Notes: generated by a model not told the origin, from the sequence alone. Shown: positions 34,993-43,039, counted from the first letter of the stretch. The stretch is DNA of 64,000 nucleotides from Gemmobacter denitrificans (GCF_036964905.1 NZ_JBALHR010000001.1:124001-188000); one strand, 5' to 3'. Numbers and translations are program-made.

Positions 34993-37077
34993 ATGAGCCG
35001 GCCCGAAATCCTCTACCCGCTCTTTGCCGATCTGGAGACATTGGAGGGCGTGGGCCCCAAGACCGCGCGGGCAATGGCCGGGTTGGGGGTGGAAAAGCCG
35101 AAGGACCTGTTGTTCCTGTTGCCCCATTCCGGCATCGACCGCCGCCGTAGGGCCAGCCTGCGCGATGCTCAGCTGCCCGGAGTGGCGACGGTCGAGGTGA
35201 TGGTGGGCAATCACCTGCCGCCGCGCCAGAAGGGGCGGCCCTACCGGATCAATGTGCGCGATGCCGAGCTGGATTTTCAGCTGGTCTATTTTCATGCCCG
35301 TGGGGACTATCTGACGAAACTGTTGCCGACAGGGCAGCGCCGTCTGGTGTCCGGCAAGGTGGAGCTTTTTGATGGACTGGCGCAGATGGTTCACCCCGAT
35401 CATGTGCTGCGCCCCGAAGAGGCGGCAGAGATGCCGGAATTCGAACCGGTCTATCCTCTGGTCGCGGGCGTGACACAACGTGTGCTGGCCAAGGCGGCGC
35501 TGGCCGCCCTGGCGCGAACGCCCGACCTGCCGGAATGGATCGATGGTCCGCTGAAGCTGCGCGAAGGCTGGCCGGATTGGCGTGATGCCGTAACTGCGGT
35601 GCATGCCCCGCGTACGGCTGCCGATCTGGCCGCCCATGCACCCTATCGGCAAAGGCTGGCTTATGACGAGTTGTTCGCCCATCAGCTGACGCTGGGGTTG
35701 GCGCGGGCACAGGCCCGCAGGGGCAAGGGGCGATCTTCAAAATCTGATGGAGGATTGCAGCGGAAGACATTGGAATCCCTGCCATATGCCCCAACGGGCG
35801 CCCAGCTGCGCGCAGTGGCCGAGATTGCTGCTGATATGGCATCTCCGCTGCGCATGAACCGTTTGCTGCAGGGGGATGTGGGGGCGGGCAAGACCTTGGT
35901 GGCCTTTCTGGCGCTGCTGATCGCGGTCGAGGCGGGTGGCCAAGGCGTGATGATGGCCCCGACCGAGATTCTGGCGCGTCAGCATCTGGAAAGCCTGGCC
36001 CCTCTGGCCGCCGCTGCCGGAATTCGGCTGGACGTTCTGACAGGCCGCGACAAGGGGGCCGAACGGGCGGCCAAGTTGGCGGCCCTGGCTGCGGGCGACA
36101 TCGCGGTTCTTGTTGGCACCCATGCGGTGTTTCAGAAAGACGTTCAGTTTCGTGATCTCAGGCTTGCCGTGGTCGATGAACAGCACCGCTTTGGGGTAGC
36201 GCAGCGCATGGAACTGGGGGCCAAGGGGGCAGCAGCGGATGTGCTGGTGATGACGGCAACACCGATTCCGCGCAGCCTTGCCCTGGCCAGCTATGGTGAC
36301 ATGGATGTGTCGGTGCTGGACGAGAAACCCGCCGGGCGCAAACCGGTCAAGACGGCCATGGTCAGCACGCAGCGGATAGACGAGGTGGTCGCCCATCTGC
36401 GCAAGGCGGTGGCCGAGGGGCGGCAGGCCTATTGGGTCTGTCCGCTGGTCGAAGACAGCGAGGTGGTCGATTACGCCAGCGCCGAAGCACGGTTCGAACA
36501 TCTGCGCGCGGCTTTGGGGGATCGGGTCGGATTGGTGCATGGGCAGATGCCTGCGCCCGACAAGGATGCCGCCATGGCCCGGTTCGTGGCAGGCGAGACA
36601 TCGGTTCTGGTGGCCACAACTGTGATCGAGGTGGGGGTAAACGTGCCCAATGCCTCGATCATGGTGATCGAGCGGGCAGAGGTTTTCGGCCTGGCGCAAC
36701 TGCACCAGTTGCGGGGGCGGGTGGGCCGGGGTTCGGCGCAATCCACCTGCCTTCTGCTCTATCAGGCACCGCTGAACGAAAGCGGTCAGAAACGGCTTCA
36801 GACCCTGCGCGATACCGAGGATGGGTTCCGCATCGCCGAGGTTGACCTGGCGATGCGGGGGGCGGGCGATCTGATCGGCACGGCGCAGTCAGGTCTGCCC
36901 CGCTTCCGGGTGGCCGATCTGGAACGACAATCCGCCTTGATGGAGATCGCACAAAGCGATGCCCGGCGGCTATTGGCCGAAGACCCCGCGCTGGAGGGCC
37001 CCCGGGGGAGAGCCGCGCGCAATCTTCTCTGGCTGCTGGATCAGGATCGCGCGATCCGCTTGATTTCGGTCGGGTAA
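34993..37077 (+). CDS. recG: ATP-dependent DNA helicase RecG
   Basis: 694 residues. N-terminal helix-hairpin-helix and wedge OB domain (LEGVGPKTARAMAGLGV; then VMVGNHLPPRQKGRPYRI), followed by a superfamily 2 helicase: Walker A LQGDVGAGKTLVAF, motif II VVDEQHRFGV, motif III MTATPIPRSLAL, motif VI QLRGRVGRG. RecG remodels stalled forks and Holliday junctions. Its start codon is one base past the ligA stop, so the two are co-transcribed. Confidence 0.96.
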   Translation: MSRPEILYPLFADLETLEGVGPKTARAMAGLGVEKPKDLLFLLPHSGIDRRRRASLRDAQLPGVATVEVMVGNHLPPRQKGRPYRINVRDAELDFQLVYFHARGDYLTKLLPTGQRRLVSGKVELFDGLAQMVHPDHVLRPEEAAEMPEFEPVYPLVAGVTQRVLAKAALAALARTPDLPEWIDGPLKLREGWPDWRDAVTAVHAPRTAADLAAHAPYRQRLAYDELFAHQLTLGLARAQARRGKGRSSKSDGGLQRKTLESLPYAPTGAQLRAVAEIAADMASPLRMNRLLQGDVGAGKTLVAFLALLIAVEAGGQGVMMAPTEILARQHLESLAPLAAAAGIRLDVLTGRDKGAERAAKLAALAAGDIAVLVGTHAVFQKDVQFRDLRLAVVDEQHRFGVAQRMELGAKGAAADVLVMTATPIPRSLALASYGDMDVSVLDEKPAGRKPVKTAMVSTQRIDEVVAHLRKAVAEGRQAYWVCPLVEDSEVVDYASAEARFEHLRAALGDRVGLVHGQMPAPDKDAAMARFVAGETSVLVATTVIEVGVNVPNASIMVIERAEVFGLAQLHQLRGRVGRGSAQSTCLLLYQAPLNESGQKRLQTLRDTEDGFRIAEVDLAMRGAGDLIGTAQSGLPRFRVADLERQSALMEIAQSDARRLLAEDPALEGPRGRAARNLLWLLDQDRAIRLISVG

Positions 37078-37119
37078 GCTCCTTTCCGGCCAGGCTACGG
37101 GAACAAGGCGGGCAGGGGT

Positions 37120-37154
37120 GTTCCGCTTTGTTCTCAAATGTTCCCAAAAAGTTC
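37120..37154 (+). promoter_or_regulatory. SOS (LexA) box with phased GTTC repeats
   Basis: GTTC occurs at 37120, 37130, 37140 and 37151. The last pair, GTTC-CCAAAAA-GTTC (37140-37154), is a perfect match to the alphaproteobacterial LexA motif GTTC-N7-GTTC; the other pairs have six-base spacers. A possible -35 (TTTACA) overlaps the downstream edge at 37155-37160. The site is 56 bp before the small ORF at 37211. Confidence 0.65.
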
Positions 37155-37210
37155 TTTACAGATCGTGAATCATGTGAGAACAATTGGGCAACAAAGCACA
37201 GGAGGCACCG

Positions 37211-37333
37211 ATGCTGAAGGAAGTGAAGGCCATCATCACCCGTTCATCCGCCACTCTGGTCGAGGATGTTCTTGGCACGGTATCGCTGTTTGTGCTTTTG
37301 ATCGCCGGCCTGCATCTGCCGGGGATTGTCTGA
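37211..37333 (+). CDS. Small 40-residue membrane protein behind an SOS-type box
   Basis: ATG with a near-ideal ribosome site (AGGAGG, spacing 5). The product has a charged amphipathic N-terminus (MLKEVKAIITRSSATLVEDV) and a hydrophobic C-terminal helix (LGTVSLFVLLIAGLHLPGIV). No annotated family is recognised, although the C-terminal GLHLPG reminds me of small uncharacterised Rhodobacterales proteins. A perfect LexA-type box precedes it and a strong terminator follows, so it looks like a stand-alone, regulated gene. Function unknown; SOS control is inference. Confidence 0.65.
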   Translation: MLKEVKAIITRSSATLVEDVLGTVSLFVLLIAGLHLPGIV

Positions 37334-37431
37334 GGAATTTCAACTGCCTGCGGTCTGCCCTGCGGGTGCATCGGTCCCCAAGCGATGCCCGCGCCTGTCC
37401 CGGCGCCCATGCCCGCCAGACACGCCACTTG

Positions 37432-37463
37432 CCGCCGCAGCCCAAGGGTTGCGGCGGTTTTTT
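37432..37463 (+). terminator. Rho-independent terminator after the 40-aa gene
   Basis: CCGCCGCAGCCC pairs with GGGTTGCGGCGG (one G-T pair), followed by TTTTTT. It ends 130 bp after the small ORF and overlaps the last base of the convergent scaffold-protein gene. Confidence 0.85.
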
Positions 37464-37897
37464 CATTCCACCTGGGCCATCGCCTCGGTCAGCGCATCCA
37501 GGGCCAGCAGGATAGAGGCATGGCGGTTGCGATAATCGCGCGCCGGGATCAAGACCTCATATCCGTCAAAGGGTGCGGCGGGCGGCGGGGCGCCGTCTTT
37601 CAGCATGGCGGCAAGCGAATCGCGGGCCGCCATCACCTCGGCCCGGTTGCGGCCAAGGGCAACGGCCCCCAGAATCGCCGCCGAGGCCTGACCGAGCGCG
37701 CAGGCCTTCACATCCTGGGCGAATTCCGCAATCCGGCCATCCCGCAGCACCACATCGGCGGTAACGGTCGAGCCGCAGATCGGCGAGCGTTTGCGGGCGC
37801 TGCCTTGCGGCGCGGCCAGACGGCCCTGATGCGGGATCGCGGCCGCCAGTTCCAGAATGCGCCCCGAATAAAGCTTGATGAGATCGCTGTCGCTCAT
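37463..37897 (-). CDS. NifU/IscU-like Fe-S cluster scaffold protein
   Basis: 144 residues. The N-terminus (LIKLYSGRILELAAAIPHQGRL) and Cys motifs (RSPICGSTVTADVVLRDGRI; DVKACALGQASAAILG) follow the IscU/SufU fold, with two of the usual three cluster-ligand cysteines clearly visible. Rhodobacterales commonly carry this type as a lone gene. It may serve Fe-S assembly alongside the suf-like genes at 54.7-55.5 kb. Divergent from hisI by 84 bp. Confidence 0.78.
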   Translation of the reverse strand: MSDSDLIKLYSGRILELAAAIPHQGRLAAPQGSARKRSPICGSTVTADVVLRDGRIAEFAQDVKACALGQASAAILGAVALGRNRAEVMAARDSLAAMLKDGAPPPAAPFDGYEVLIPARDYRNRHASILLALDALTEAMAQVE

Positions 37898-37981
37898 GCC
37901 TGACGTCCCTGGCCCGGCTTCCCTTGTCCGGCCACAGCGCATAGATAGACCCGGTTCATCCGATTGCAAAGGAGGGCCGCG

Positions 37982-38341
37982 ATGGCTTTCGACCCGACCA
38001 GCCTGAAATATGATGCCCAAGGCCTGATCCCCGCCATTGCCCAGGATCATGCCACGGGCGAGGTGCTGATGATGGCCTGGATGAATGCCGCCAGCCTGCA
38101 GCGCACACTGGACAGCGGGATCGTCACCTATTGGTCGCGATCGCGTCAGGCATTCTGGGCCAAGGGCGAAACCTCGGGCCATGTGCAGCATCTGGTCGAA
38201 CTGCGCATTGATTGTGATCGCGATTGTCTGCTGCTGCAGGTGACCCAACAGGGCCCTGCCTGCCATACCAACCGCCGGTCCTGCTTTTACACGCTGGTGG
38301 AAAACGGCGCGGAACGGATCACATCCGATCCAATCTGCTAA
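37982..38341 (+). CDS. hisI: Phosphoribosyl-AMP cyclohydrolase
   Basis: 119 residues; third step of histidine synthesis, opening the purine ring of PR-AMP. Metal-binding motifs DCDRDCLLLQV and CHTNRRSCFY are intact, as is VTYWSRSRQAFWAKGETSGH. ATG with GGAGGG upstream; an ATG six codons earlier is less likely. No hisE domain is fused. The last 23 bases overlap the 3' end of the convergent NTP_transf_8 gene. Confidence 0.96.
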   Translation: MAFDPTSLKYDAQGLIPAIAQDHATGEVLMMAWMNAASLQRTLDSGIVTYWSRSRQAFWAKGETSGHVQHLVELRIDCDRDCLLLQVTQQGPACHTNRRSCFYTLVENGAERITSDPIC

Positions 38342-39347
38342 GCAGTGCGGCAGTCTGCGGCATCCGTGCCAGGCTGCGGCCGATATGGTCGCGCCACTTC
38401 GGCCCGCGTGACAGCGCATCCTGCCAGGCTTCGGCCAGTTCATCAGGCCGGTCTTCGATCAGGGCCGCGATCAGAAAGGCCGCCTGCCTGCGGTCTTTTT
38501 CCGATTTCAGCGCATCCGGGCCACCCTGACGGCGATCCGCCACGATCAGCTTGTGGATGGCAAAGGCCTCGGGGCGCGGGATCTGGATCAGCACGCCCGA
38601 CCGATAGAGCAGTGCAGCCGGAATCGGCGCGGCAATCAGGAAGTTCAGGAAATGCAGCGATTGCGCCGAAACGCCAAGCGCGGGCAAGGGGCGGATGTCT
38701 TCCTCGGGGCGGAAGGACGGGGTCAGAAACTCGACCAGCGTATCCGACCGGGTCTGGCTCCACCGCCAGATGGCGCCCGGCTGCAGGGCTGGAACGGGGG
38801 TAAAATCCAAGGACTGAAAGGTAGTTGCAAGCTGATCTTCAACCTGATCGCCAAGCGCCAGTGACAGGCGTTCAAACTGGGCAATATCCAGATCGCCGGT
38901 CTGGGCCGTATCGTCAAAGCTGTAGCGTATCCCCAATTCGCCTTCATACAGCCGGAAGGCATGGGTGCCCACGATGGTGCCACCCAGCCGGAACACGCCC
39001 TGATCGGCCATCGCTTTCAGGATCGAACCAAAGCGCGCCTCAACCGGCAGGAAATCTTCGCCGCGCAGCAGCCGGACAAGCCGGGTCCGATGGGCCGCGC
39101 GATCCTTGGCTTCGGCCTGCAGGCGGGCACGTTCGGCGAGATCGGCGGCAAGCTCAGGGCTGTCTTCGCCGATATAGCGGCGGCGCACCGTGCTGCCGAT
39201 CCGCCGGGTTTCATACCAATAGGCACGGCCATTGGCGCGTTCTTCACGCATGACCGACCCACGCACCTCGGCCGCACGGTCAGATTTCAGACTGCGCAGC
39301 AGATCGTGATAGGCGCTGTGGGCAAGGGTGGAATGGCGGTCTGGCAT
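38319..39347 (-). CDS. NTP_transf_8 / GSU2403-family nucleotidyltransferase-fold protein
   Basis: 342 residues. The N-terminal third is a charged helical region (SDRAAEVRGSVMREERANGR; AERARLQAEAKDRAAHRTR). The central part (GGTIVGTHAFRLYEGELGIR; TGDLDIAQFERLSLALGD) resembles a nucleotidyltransferase fold with a G-[GT] helix and a D-x-D pair, as in the GSU2403 / NTP_transf_8 family. The reaction is unknown. It sits 3' of rplI behind that gene's terminator and has its own promoter region filled with inverted GTACTAC repeats. The ribosome site is weak (ACAGGCCC) and lies inside one repeat. Confidence 0.72.
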   Translation of the reverse strand: MPDRHSTLAHSAYHDLLRSLKSDRAAEVRGSVMREERANGRAYWYETRRIGSTVRRRYIGEDSPELAADLAERARLQAEAKDRAAHRTRLVRLLRGEDFLPVEARFGSILKAMADQGVFRLGGTIVGTHAFRLYEGELGIRYSFDDTAQTGDLDIAQFERLSLALGDQVEDQLATTFQSLDFTPVPALQPGAIWRWSQTRSDTLVEFLTPSFRPEEDIRPLPALGVSAQSLHFLNFLIAAPIPAALLYRSGVLIQIPRPEAFAIHKLIVADRRQGGPDALKSEKDRRQAAFLIAALIEDRPDELAEAWQDALSRGPKWRDHIGRSLARMPQTAALLSRLDRM

Positions 39348-39351
39348 GGGC

Positions 39352-39418
39352 CTGTACTACATTTTCAATGATTGTAGTACAGGGTTCTGTACTACGCCAG
39401 GTCCTTTTGTAGTACACG
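39352..39418. promoter_or_regulatory. Four alternating GTACTAC/GTAGTAC elements (two inverted repeats)
   Basis: GTACTAC at 39354-39360 and 39389-39395; GTAGTAC at 39374-39380 and 39410-39416. The pair nearest the gene forms a perfect 9-bp inverted repeat CTGTACTAC-N13-GTAGTACAG. The farther pair is CTGTACTAC-N14-GTAGTACAC. On the minus strand a -10-like TACAAT (39371-39376) lies inside the array, and the first element covers the ribosome site of the NTP_transf_8 gene. Confidence 0.7.
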
Positions 39419-39424
39419 CACTCG

Positions 39425-39461
39425 GCAAAAGAAAACCGCGCGAAGGTTGCCCCCCGCGCGG
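39425..39461 (-). terminator. Rho-independent terminator of the rpsF-rpsR-rplI operon
   Basis: Read on the minus strand, CCGCGCG and CGCGCGG pair across a 12-base loop and are followed by TTTTCTTTT. It starts 20 bases after the rplI stop and separates the ribosomal operon from the NTP_transf_8 gene. Confidence 0.85.
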
Positions 39462-39481
39462 CAGTGTTTCGGATCGTCAGA

Positions 39482-40051
39482 TCACTCGTCCGAAGCGGCA
39501 GCCCCGACTTCGTCGAACAGTTCTGCGATTTCGAATTCAGCAGCGGCTTCGGCTTCGGCGGCCAGCTCCTGGATCGATTTGCCCGAAGCCTGCAGTTCGG
39601 CTTCTTCCACCGAACGGGCCACGTTGATCGTGATGCGCACCGAAACTTCGGGGTGCAGCACGACGGACACAGAATGCAGGCCCAGGTCCTTGATCGGACG
39701 GTCCAGCACAACCTGGCCACGGCCAACCGAGAAACCGCCAGCGGTCGCGGCATCTGCCACGTCGCGGGTGGTCACCGAACCATACAGCGCACCAGCGTCG
39801 GATGCCGAACGGATCACGATGAAGGCCTGACCGTCGAGCTTGGCGCCCACGGCTTCGGCTTCTTTCTTCGTTTCCAGGTTCTGGGCTTCCAGCTGGGCCT
39901 TGCGGGCTTCGAAACCTTTGATGTTGGCTTCGGTGGCGCGCAGCGCCTTGCCTTGCGGCAGCAGGAAGTTCCGGCCGTAGCCGTCCTTCACCTTAACCAC
40001 ATCGCCCATCTGGCCAAGCTTGGCCACGCGCTCAAGAAGGATCACTTGCAT
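39482..40051 (-). CDS. rplI: 50S ribosomal protein bL9
   Basis: 189 residues. The N-terminal domain opens MQVILLERVAKLGQMGDVV and contains VKDGYGRNFLLPQGKA, the bL9 signature. A long connecting helix and a C-terminal domain follow. The protein ends in an acidic, Ala/Glu-rich tail (about 35 residues) that makes it longer than the ~150-residue E. coli protein; such tails are common in alphaproteobacteria. Last gene of the rpsF-rpsR-rplI operon. Confidence 0.97.
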   Translation of the reverse strand: MQVILLERVAKLGQMGDVVKVKDGYGRNFLLPQGKALRATEANIKGFEARKAQLEAQNLETKKEAEAVGAKLDGQAFIVIRSASDAGALYGSVTTRDVADAATAGGFSVGRGQVVLDRPIKDLGLHSVSVVLHPEVSVRITINVARSVEEAELQASGKSIQELAAEAEAAAEFEIAELFDEVGAAASDE

Positions 40052-40063
40052 GGAAGTCTCTCC

Positions 40064-40291
40064 TTATTTCACGGCATAGGGCAGCAGGGCGAGGAAGCGG
40101 GCACGCTTGATGGCCTGGGCCAGTTCGCGCTGCTTCTTGGCCGAGACGGCGGTGATGCGCGACGGAACGATCTTGCCGCGTTCGCTGATATAGCGCTGCA
40201 GCAGACGCACGTCCTTGTAGTCGATCGCCGGGGCATTATCGCCCGAGAAGGGGCAAACCTTGCGGCGGCGGAAGAAGGGTTTGTTCGCCAT
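40064..40291 (-). CDS. rpsR: 30S ribosomal protein bS18
   Basis: 75 residues, highly basic at both ends. CPFSGDNAPAIDYKDVRLLQ and RYISERGKIVPSRITAVSAK are the bS18 core. It binds bS6 on the 30S platform, and the two genes are adjacent as usual, 24 bp apart. Confidence 0.97.
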   Translation of the reverse strand: MANKPFFRRRKVCPFSGDNAPAIDYKDVRLLQRYISERGKIVPSRITAVSAKKQRELAQAIKRARFLALLPYAVK

Positions 40292-40315
40292 GATGATGGT
40301 CCTTTCCCTGTCAGA

Positions 40316-40732
40316 TCAACGACGACGGTCGCCGCCGAAGCTGCGCTCACGGCGTTCGCCGCGGTCACCACCTTCGGGACGGTCACCACGATCGCCACGC
40401 TCACGCTCGTCGCGCTTCTGCATCTGGACCGACGGGCCTTCGGCATGGGTGTCAACCTTGATGGTCAGCACGCGCATCACATCGTCATGCAGGCGCATCA
40501 GGCGTTCCATTTCCTGCACGGCAGCGGCGGGCGCGTCCGACTTCAGGAAGGCATAGTGGCCCTTGCGGTTCTTGTTGATCTTGTAGGCCATCGTCTTGAC
40601 GCCCCAGTACTCGTGTTCGACGACCTTGCCGCCGTTATCCGCGAGGACGGTGGAGAAATGTTCGATGAGACCTTCGGCTTGCGTGTTGGACAGGTCCTGA
40701 CGCGCAATCATGACATGCTCGTAAAGCGGCAT
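40316..40732 (-). CDS. rpsF: 30S ribosomal protein bS6
   Basis: 138 residues beginning MPLYEHVMIARQDLS behind GGAG. WGVKTMAYKINKNRKGHYAF is the conserved core. The last ~35 residues are an Arg/Asp/Gly-rich tail (RDERERGDRGDRPEGG and on), longer than the E. coli tail. A frame extending 22 residues upstream lies within the leader and is not coding. First gene of the operon. Confidence 0.97.
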   Translation of the reverse strand: MPLYEHVMIARQDLSNTQAEGLIEHFSTVLADNGGKVVEHEYWGVKTMAYKINKNRKGHYAFLKSDAPAAAVQEMERLMRLHDDVMRVLTIKVDTHAEGPSVQMQKRDERERGDRGDRPEGGDRGERRERSFGGDRRR

Positions 40733-41041
40733 GTAAGCTCCGTATCTGTCTGGGCGCATTTCATAGGTCGGGCCTTTTGCCTTCCGCGGCCCGTCCACGA
40801 GAGGCTGCGCCGGTTCATGGGTCTTGCGGAAGGATGTGTGCCCTTACACGCAAGGCTACCCTTGGGCAAGCGCGGCCCGCATGAAATCGGCCCATGGGCA
40901 AGAAAATGCCACTGAAATCCGGCGACAGGCTGTGTGTTATCGCATAGCGGGGCATCCCGGGGCATTGAGGATGGCAATGGCGAGGCCGGGCAGGGTACCG
41001 CGATTCGCCATGACCAGACGTTGCAGGAAAGGACAGCCCGC
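40733..41041. promoter_or_regulatory. Divergent rpsF/ompA-like gap with candidate S6:S18 leader
   Basis: This 309-bp gap has no convincing gene. On the rpsF (minus) side, CCTTCCGC (from 40833) and GCGGAAGG (to 40780) form an 8-bp inverted repeat 48 bases before the rpsF ATG, enclosing AACCGGCG. The position and the CCG in the enclosed loop resemble the S6:S18-binding mRNA leader. Promoters for both genes must lie farther left and right; I could not define them. Confidence 0.4.
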
Positions 41042-43018
41042 ATGAAACGGCTTTTCATCACCACCACCGCGCTTTCGGTGGCCCTGAGCCAGATCAACCC
41101 GGCGATGCTGATGGCGCAGACCGCCATCGACATTGACGGCCAGGCGGTCGTCTGCCTGCCCGGCAAGAAGGCTGCATGTCCCGAAGGGGCGTTTTGCGTG
41201 GTGGCCAAGAACCCGGCCAATTGCGAACGCAATGCCCGCAAGGCGCTTGGCCTGACACCGGATGAAGAACCTGCCGCCGGGGAAGACTCGGCTGCCGCAG
41301 AGGCCGAGGCTGCCGCAGAGGCCGAGGCTGCCGCCAAGGCCGAACGCAAACGCAAGAAGGCCGAAGCTGCGGCTGCCGAGGAAGCCGCCGCCGCCGAAGC
41401 GGCTGCCGCTGCCGAAGCCGAGGCCGCCGCCAAGGCCGAACGCAAACGCAAGAAGGCCGAAGCCGCAGCTGCCGAGGAAGCCGCCGCCGCCGAAGCGGCT
41501 GCCGTTGCCGAAGCCGAGGCCGCCGCCAAGGCCGAACGCAAACGCAAGAAGGCCGAAGCCGCCGCTGCCGAAGAAGCCGCTGCAGCGGCAGAGACCGCTG
41601 GCGAGGCCCCTAATGCCAGTCCGGCACCTTCCGAATCTGCCGCAGGCGAGGCGGTCGAACAGGTGCTGACAGCCGAAGAACGCGCCGCATTGCGCGCCGA
41701 ACGCAAGGCGAGGCGGGAGGCCGCCCGCGAAGCCGCTGCCCTTGCCGCCGCCGAAGGCGCGCAGCCGGTGGCCGAGGATGGAACCCTTCTGCCGGTCATT
41801 GCCCCGGCGGAAGGCGTGGCCGCTCCAGAACCGGAAGCCGTCGCAGCCCTGTCAGAGATTCTGACCGATGATGCAGAGCCCCTTGCCGCCGAAGTGGTGG
41901 ACGGTGGAGCCGAGGCGGCCCCCGCTGAAACCCCGCGCAAGAAGCGCAAGAAAAAGCCGGCGGCAGCCGATACCGAAACCGCCGCACCTGCCGTGACAGT
42001 GACCGAAACCACAGTGACGGCCGAAGATGTGCGCGGGTCGGATGAGGATTTCGCAACCGGCGCCCTGACGCCCACTGCCGAAGCCGAGGCCGCACCCAAG
42101 GCCGAAAAGAAGCGCAACAAACTGTCCGATCTGGAAAAGGCCGGTCTGGTGGTTCTTGGCGCGCTGGTGGTCGGCTCACTGCTGAAGAATGGCGAAAAGG
42201 TCGTATCGAATACCGGTGACCGTGTGGTGCTTGATCAGGGCGACGGGCGCTATGTGCTGTACAAGGATGACGATACGCTGATCCGCCAGCCGGGCAGCAA
42301 TGTGCGCACCGAAACCTTCAATGACGGCTCCACCCGCACCACCGTTCTGCGCGCCGATGGCACCAGCATCGTGACCATCCGCGACGCGGCGGGCCGCGTG
42401 CTGCGCCGCGCCCGGGTCAATCTGGATGGCAGCCAGACCCTGCTGATCGACGATCTGCGCGATGACGTGGTGGTCTTCGATCCGCGCGACCTGCCCAAAC
42501 CCCGGCCCGGCGGCATGGTGATTTCGACCAAGGCCGAAGATGCCGCCTTGCGCGCCGCCCTTCTGCGCTTGCAGGCCGAGGAACTGGATCGTGATTTCAC
42601 GCTGGGCCAGATCCGCGATTATCGGCAGGTGCGTGAACTGGCGCCGATGGTGGATGTCGAAAGCATCACCTTCGAAAGCGGCTCGGCGGCGATCCGCGCG
42701 ACCGAGGCTGCCAAACTGGCGGAACTGGGCCGTTTCATGACCGAGATGATCGACACCAATTCCGGCGAGATGTTCCTGATCGAAGGCCATACCGATGCGG
42801 TTGGCAATGCCGCCTATAATCTGGCGCTGTCGGATCGGCGGGCGGAAAGCGTGGCCAAGGCGCTGACCGAATATTTCGGGGTGCCGCCAGAAAACATGGT
42901 GGTGCAGGGCTATGGCGAGGCGGAACTGCGCATCCCCGTGCTGACGGACGAGCCGCGCAACCGCCGCGCCGCCGTGCGCATGATTTCGCCCTTGATGCGC
43001 AAACTGGCGGCAAACTGA
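41042..43018 (+). CDS. OmpA-family outer membrane protein with long Ala/Glu/Lys coiled region
   Basis: 658 residues from the ATG behind GGAAAGGACAG. A signal peptide (MKRLFITTTALSVALS to LMAQ) precedes a short Cys-containing domain (VCLPGKKAACPEGAFC). Then come about 130 residues of Ala/Glu/Lys helix containing three 32-residue repeats (KAERKRKKAEAA units). A hydrophobic stretch near residue 365 (GLVVLGALVVGSLL) may be a membrane anchor. The C-terminal ~120 residues are an OmpA peptidoglycan-binding domain (FLIEGHTDAVGNAAYNLALS; DEPRNRRAAVRM). Likely tethers envelope to cell wall across a long spacer. Terminated by the hairpin at 43143. Confidence 0.88.
   Translation: MKRLFITTTALSVALSQINPAMLMAQTAIDIDGQAVVCLPGKKAACPEGAFCVVAKNPANCERNARKALGLTPDEEPAAGEDSAAAEAEAAAEAEAAAKAERKRKKAEAAAAEEAAAAEAAAAAEAEAAAKAERKRKKAEAAAAEEAAAAEAAAVAEAEAAAKAERKRKKAEAAAAEEAAAAAETAGEAPNASPAPSESAAGEAVEQVLTAEERAALRAERKARREAAREAAALAAAEGAQPVAEDGTLLPVIAPAEGVAAPEPEAVAALSEILTDDAEPLAAEVVDGGAEAAPAETPRKKRKKKPAAADTETAAPAVTVTETTVTAEDVRGSDEDFATGALTPTAEAEAAPKAEKKRNKLSDLEKAGLVVLGALVVGSLLKNGEKVVSNTGDRVVLDQGDGRYVLYKDDDTLIRQPGSNVRTETFNDGSTRTTVLRADGTSIVTIRDAAGRVLRRARVNLDGSQTLLIDDLRDDVVVFDPRDLPKPRPGGMVISTKAEDAALRAALLRLQAEELDRDFTLGQIRDYRQVRELAPMVDVESITFESGSAAIRATEAAKLAELGRFMTEMIDTNSGEMFLIEGHTDAVGNAAYNLALSDRRAESVAKALTEYFGVPPENMVVQGYGEAELRIPVLTDEPRNRRAAVRMISPLMRKLAAN
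41321..41590 (+). repeat. Three tandem 96-bp coding repeats
   Basis: Units begin at 41321, 41417 and 41513, exactly 96 bp (32 codons) apart; the third is shortened and degenerate at its end. Each encodes AEAAAKAERKRKKAEAAAAE and an Ala/Glu tail. The near identity at nucleotide level suggests recent duplication and a site prone to length variation. Confidence 0.9.
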
Positions 43019-43025
43019 CCATGGC

Positions 43026-43039
43026 TTGACACACATCAA
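43026..43039. promoter_or_regulatory. FnrL/Fnr-type box TTGAC-ACAC-ATCAA
   Basis: One mismatch from TTGAT-N4-ATCAA, a form common in Rhodobacter. It lies eight bases after the OmpA-like stop codon and 240 bp before xdhC. Confidence 0.55.

Noticed and set aside
37100..37124. GGAACA...TGTTCC inverted repeat as an EcfG/PhyR general-stress promoter
   Set aside because: The GGAAC-to-GTT spacing is 15 bases, shorter than the 16-17 needed, so it is better read as part of the GTTC array or a weak recG hairpin.
41262..41669. Plus-strand Pro/Arg-rich frame within the repeat region
   Set aside because: It is an out-of-frame reading of the 96-bp repeats; only the Ala/Glu/Lys frame continues into the OmpA domain.
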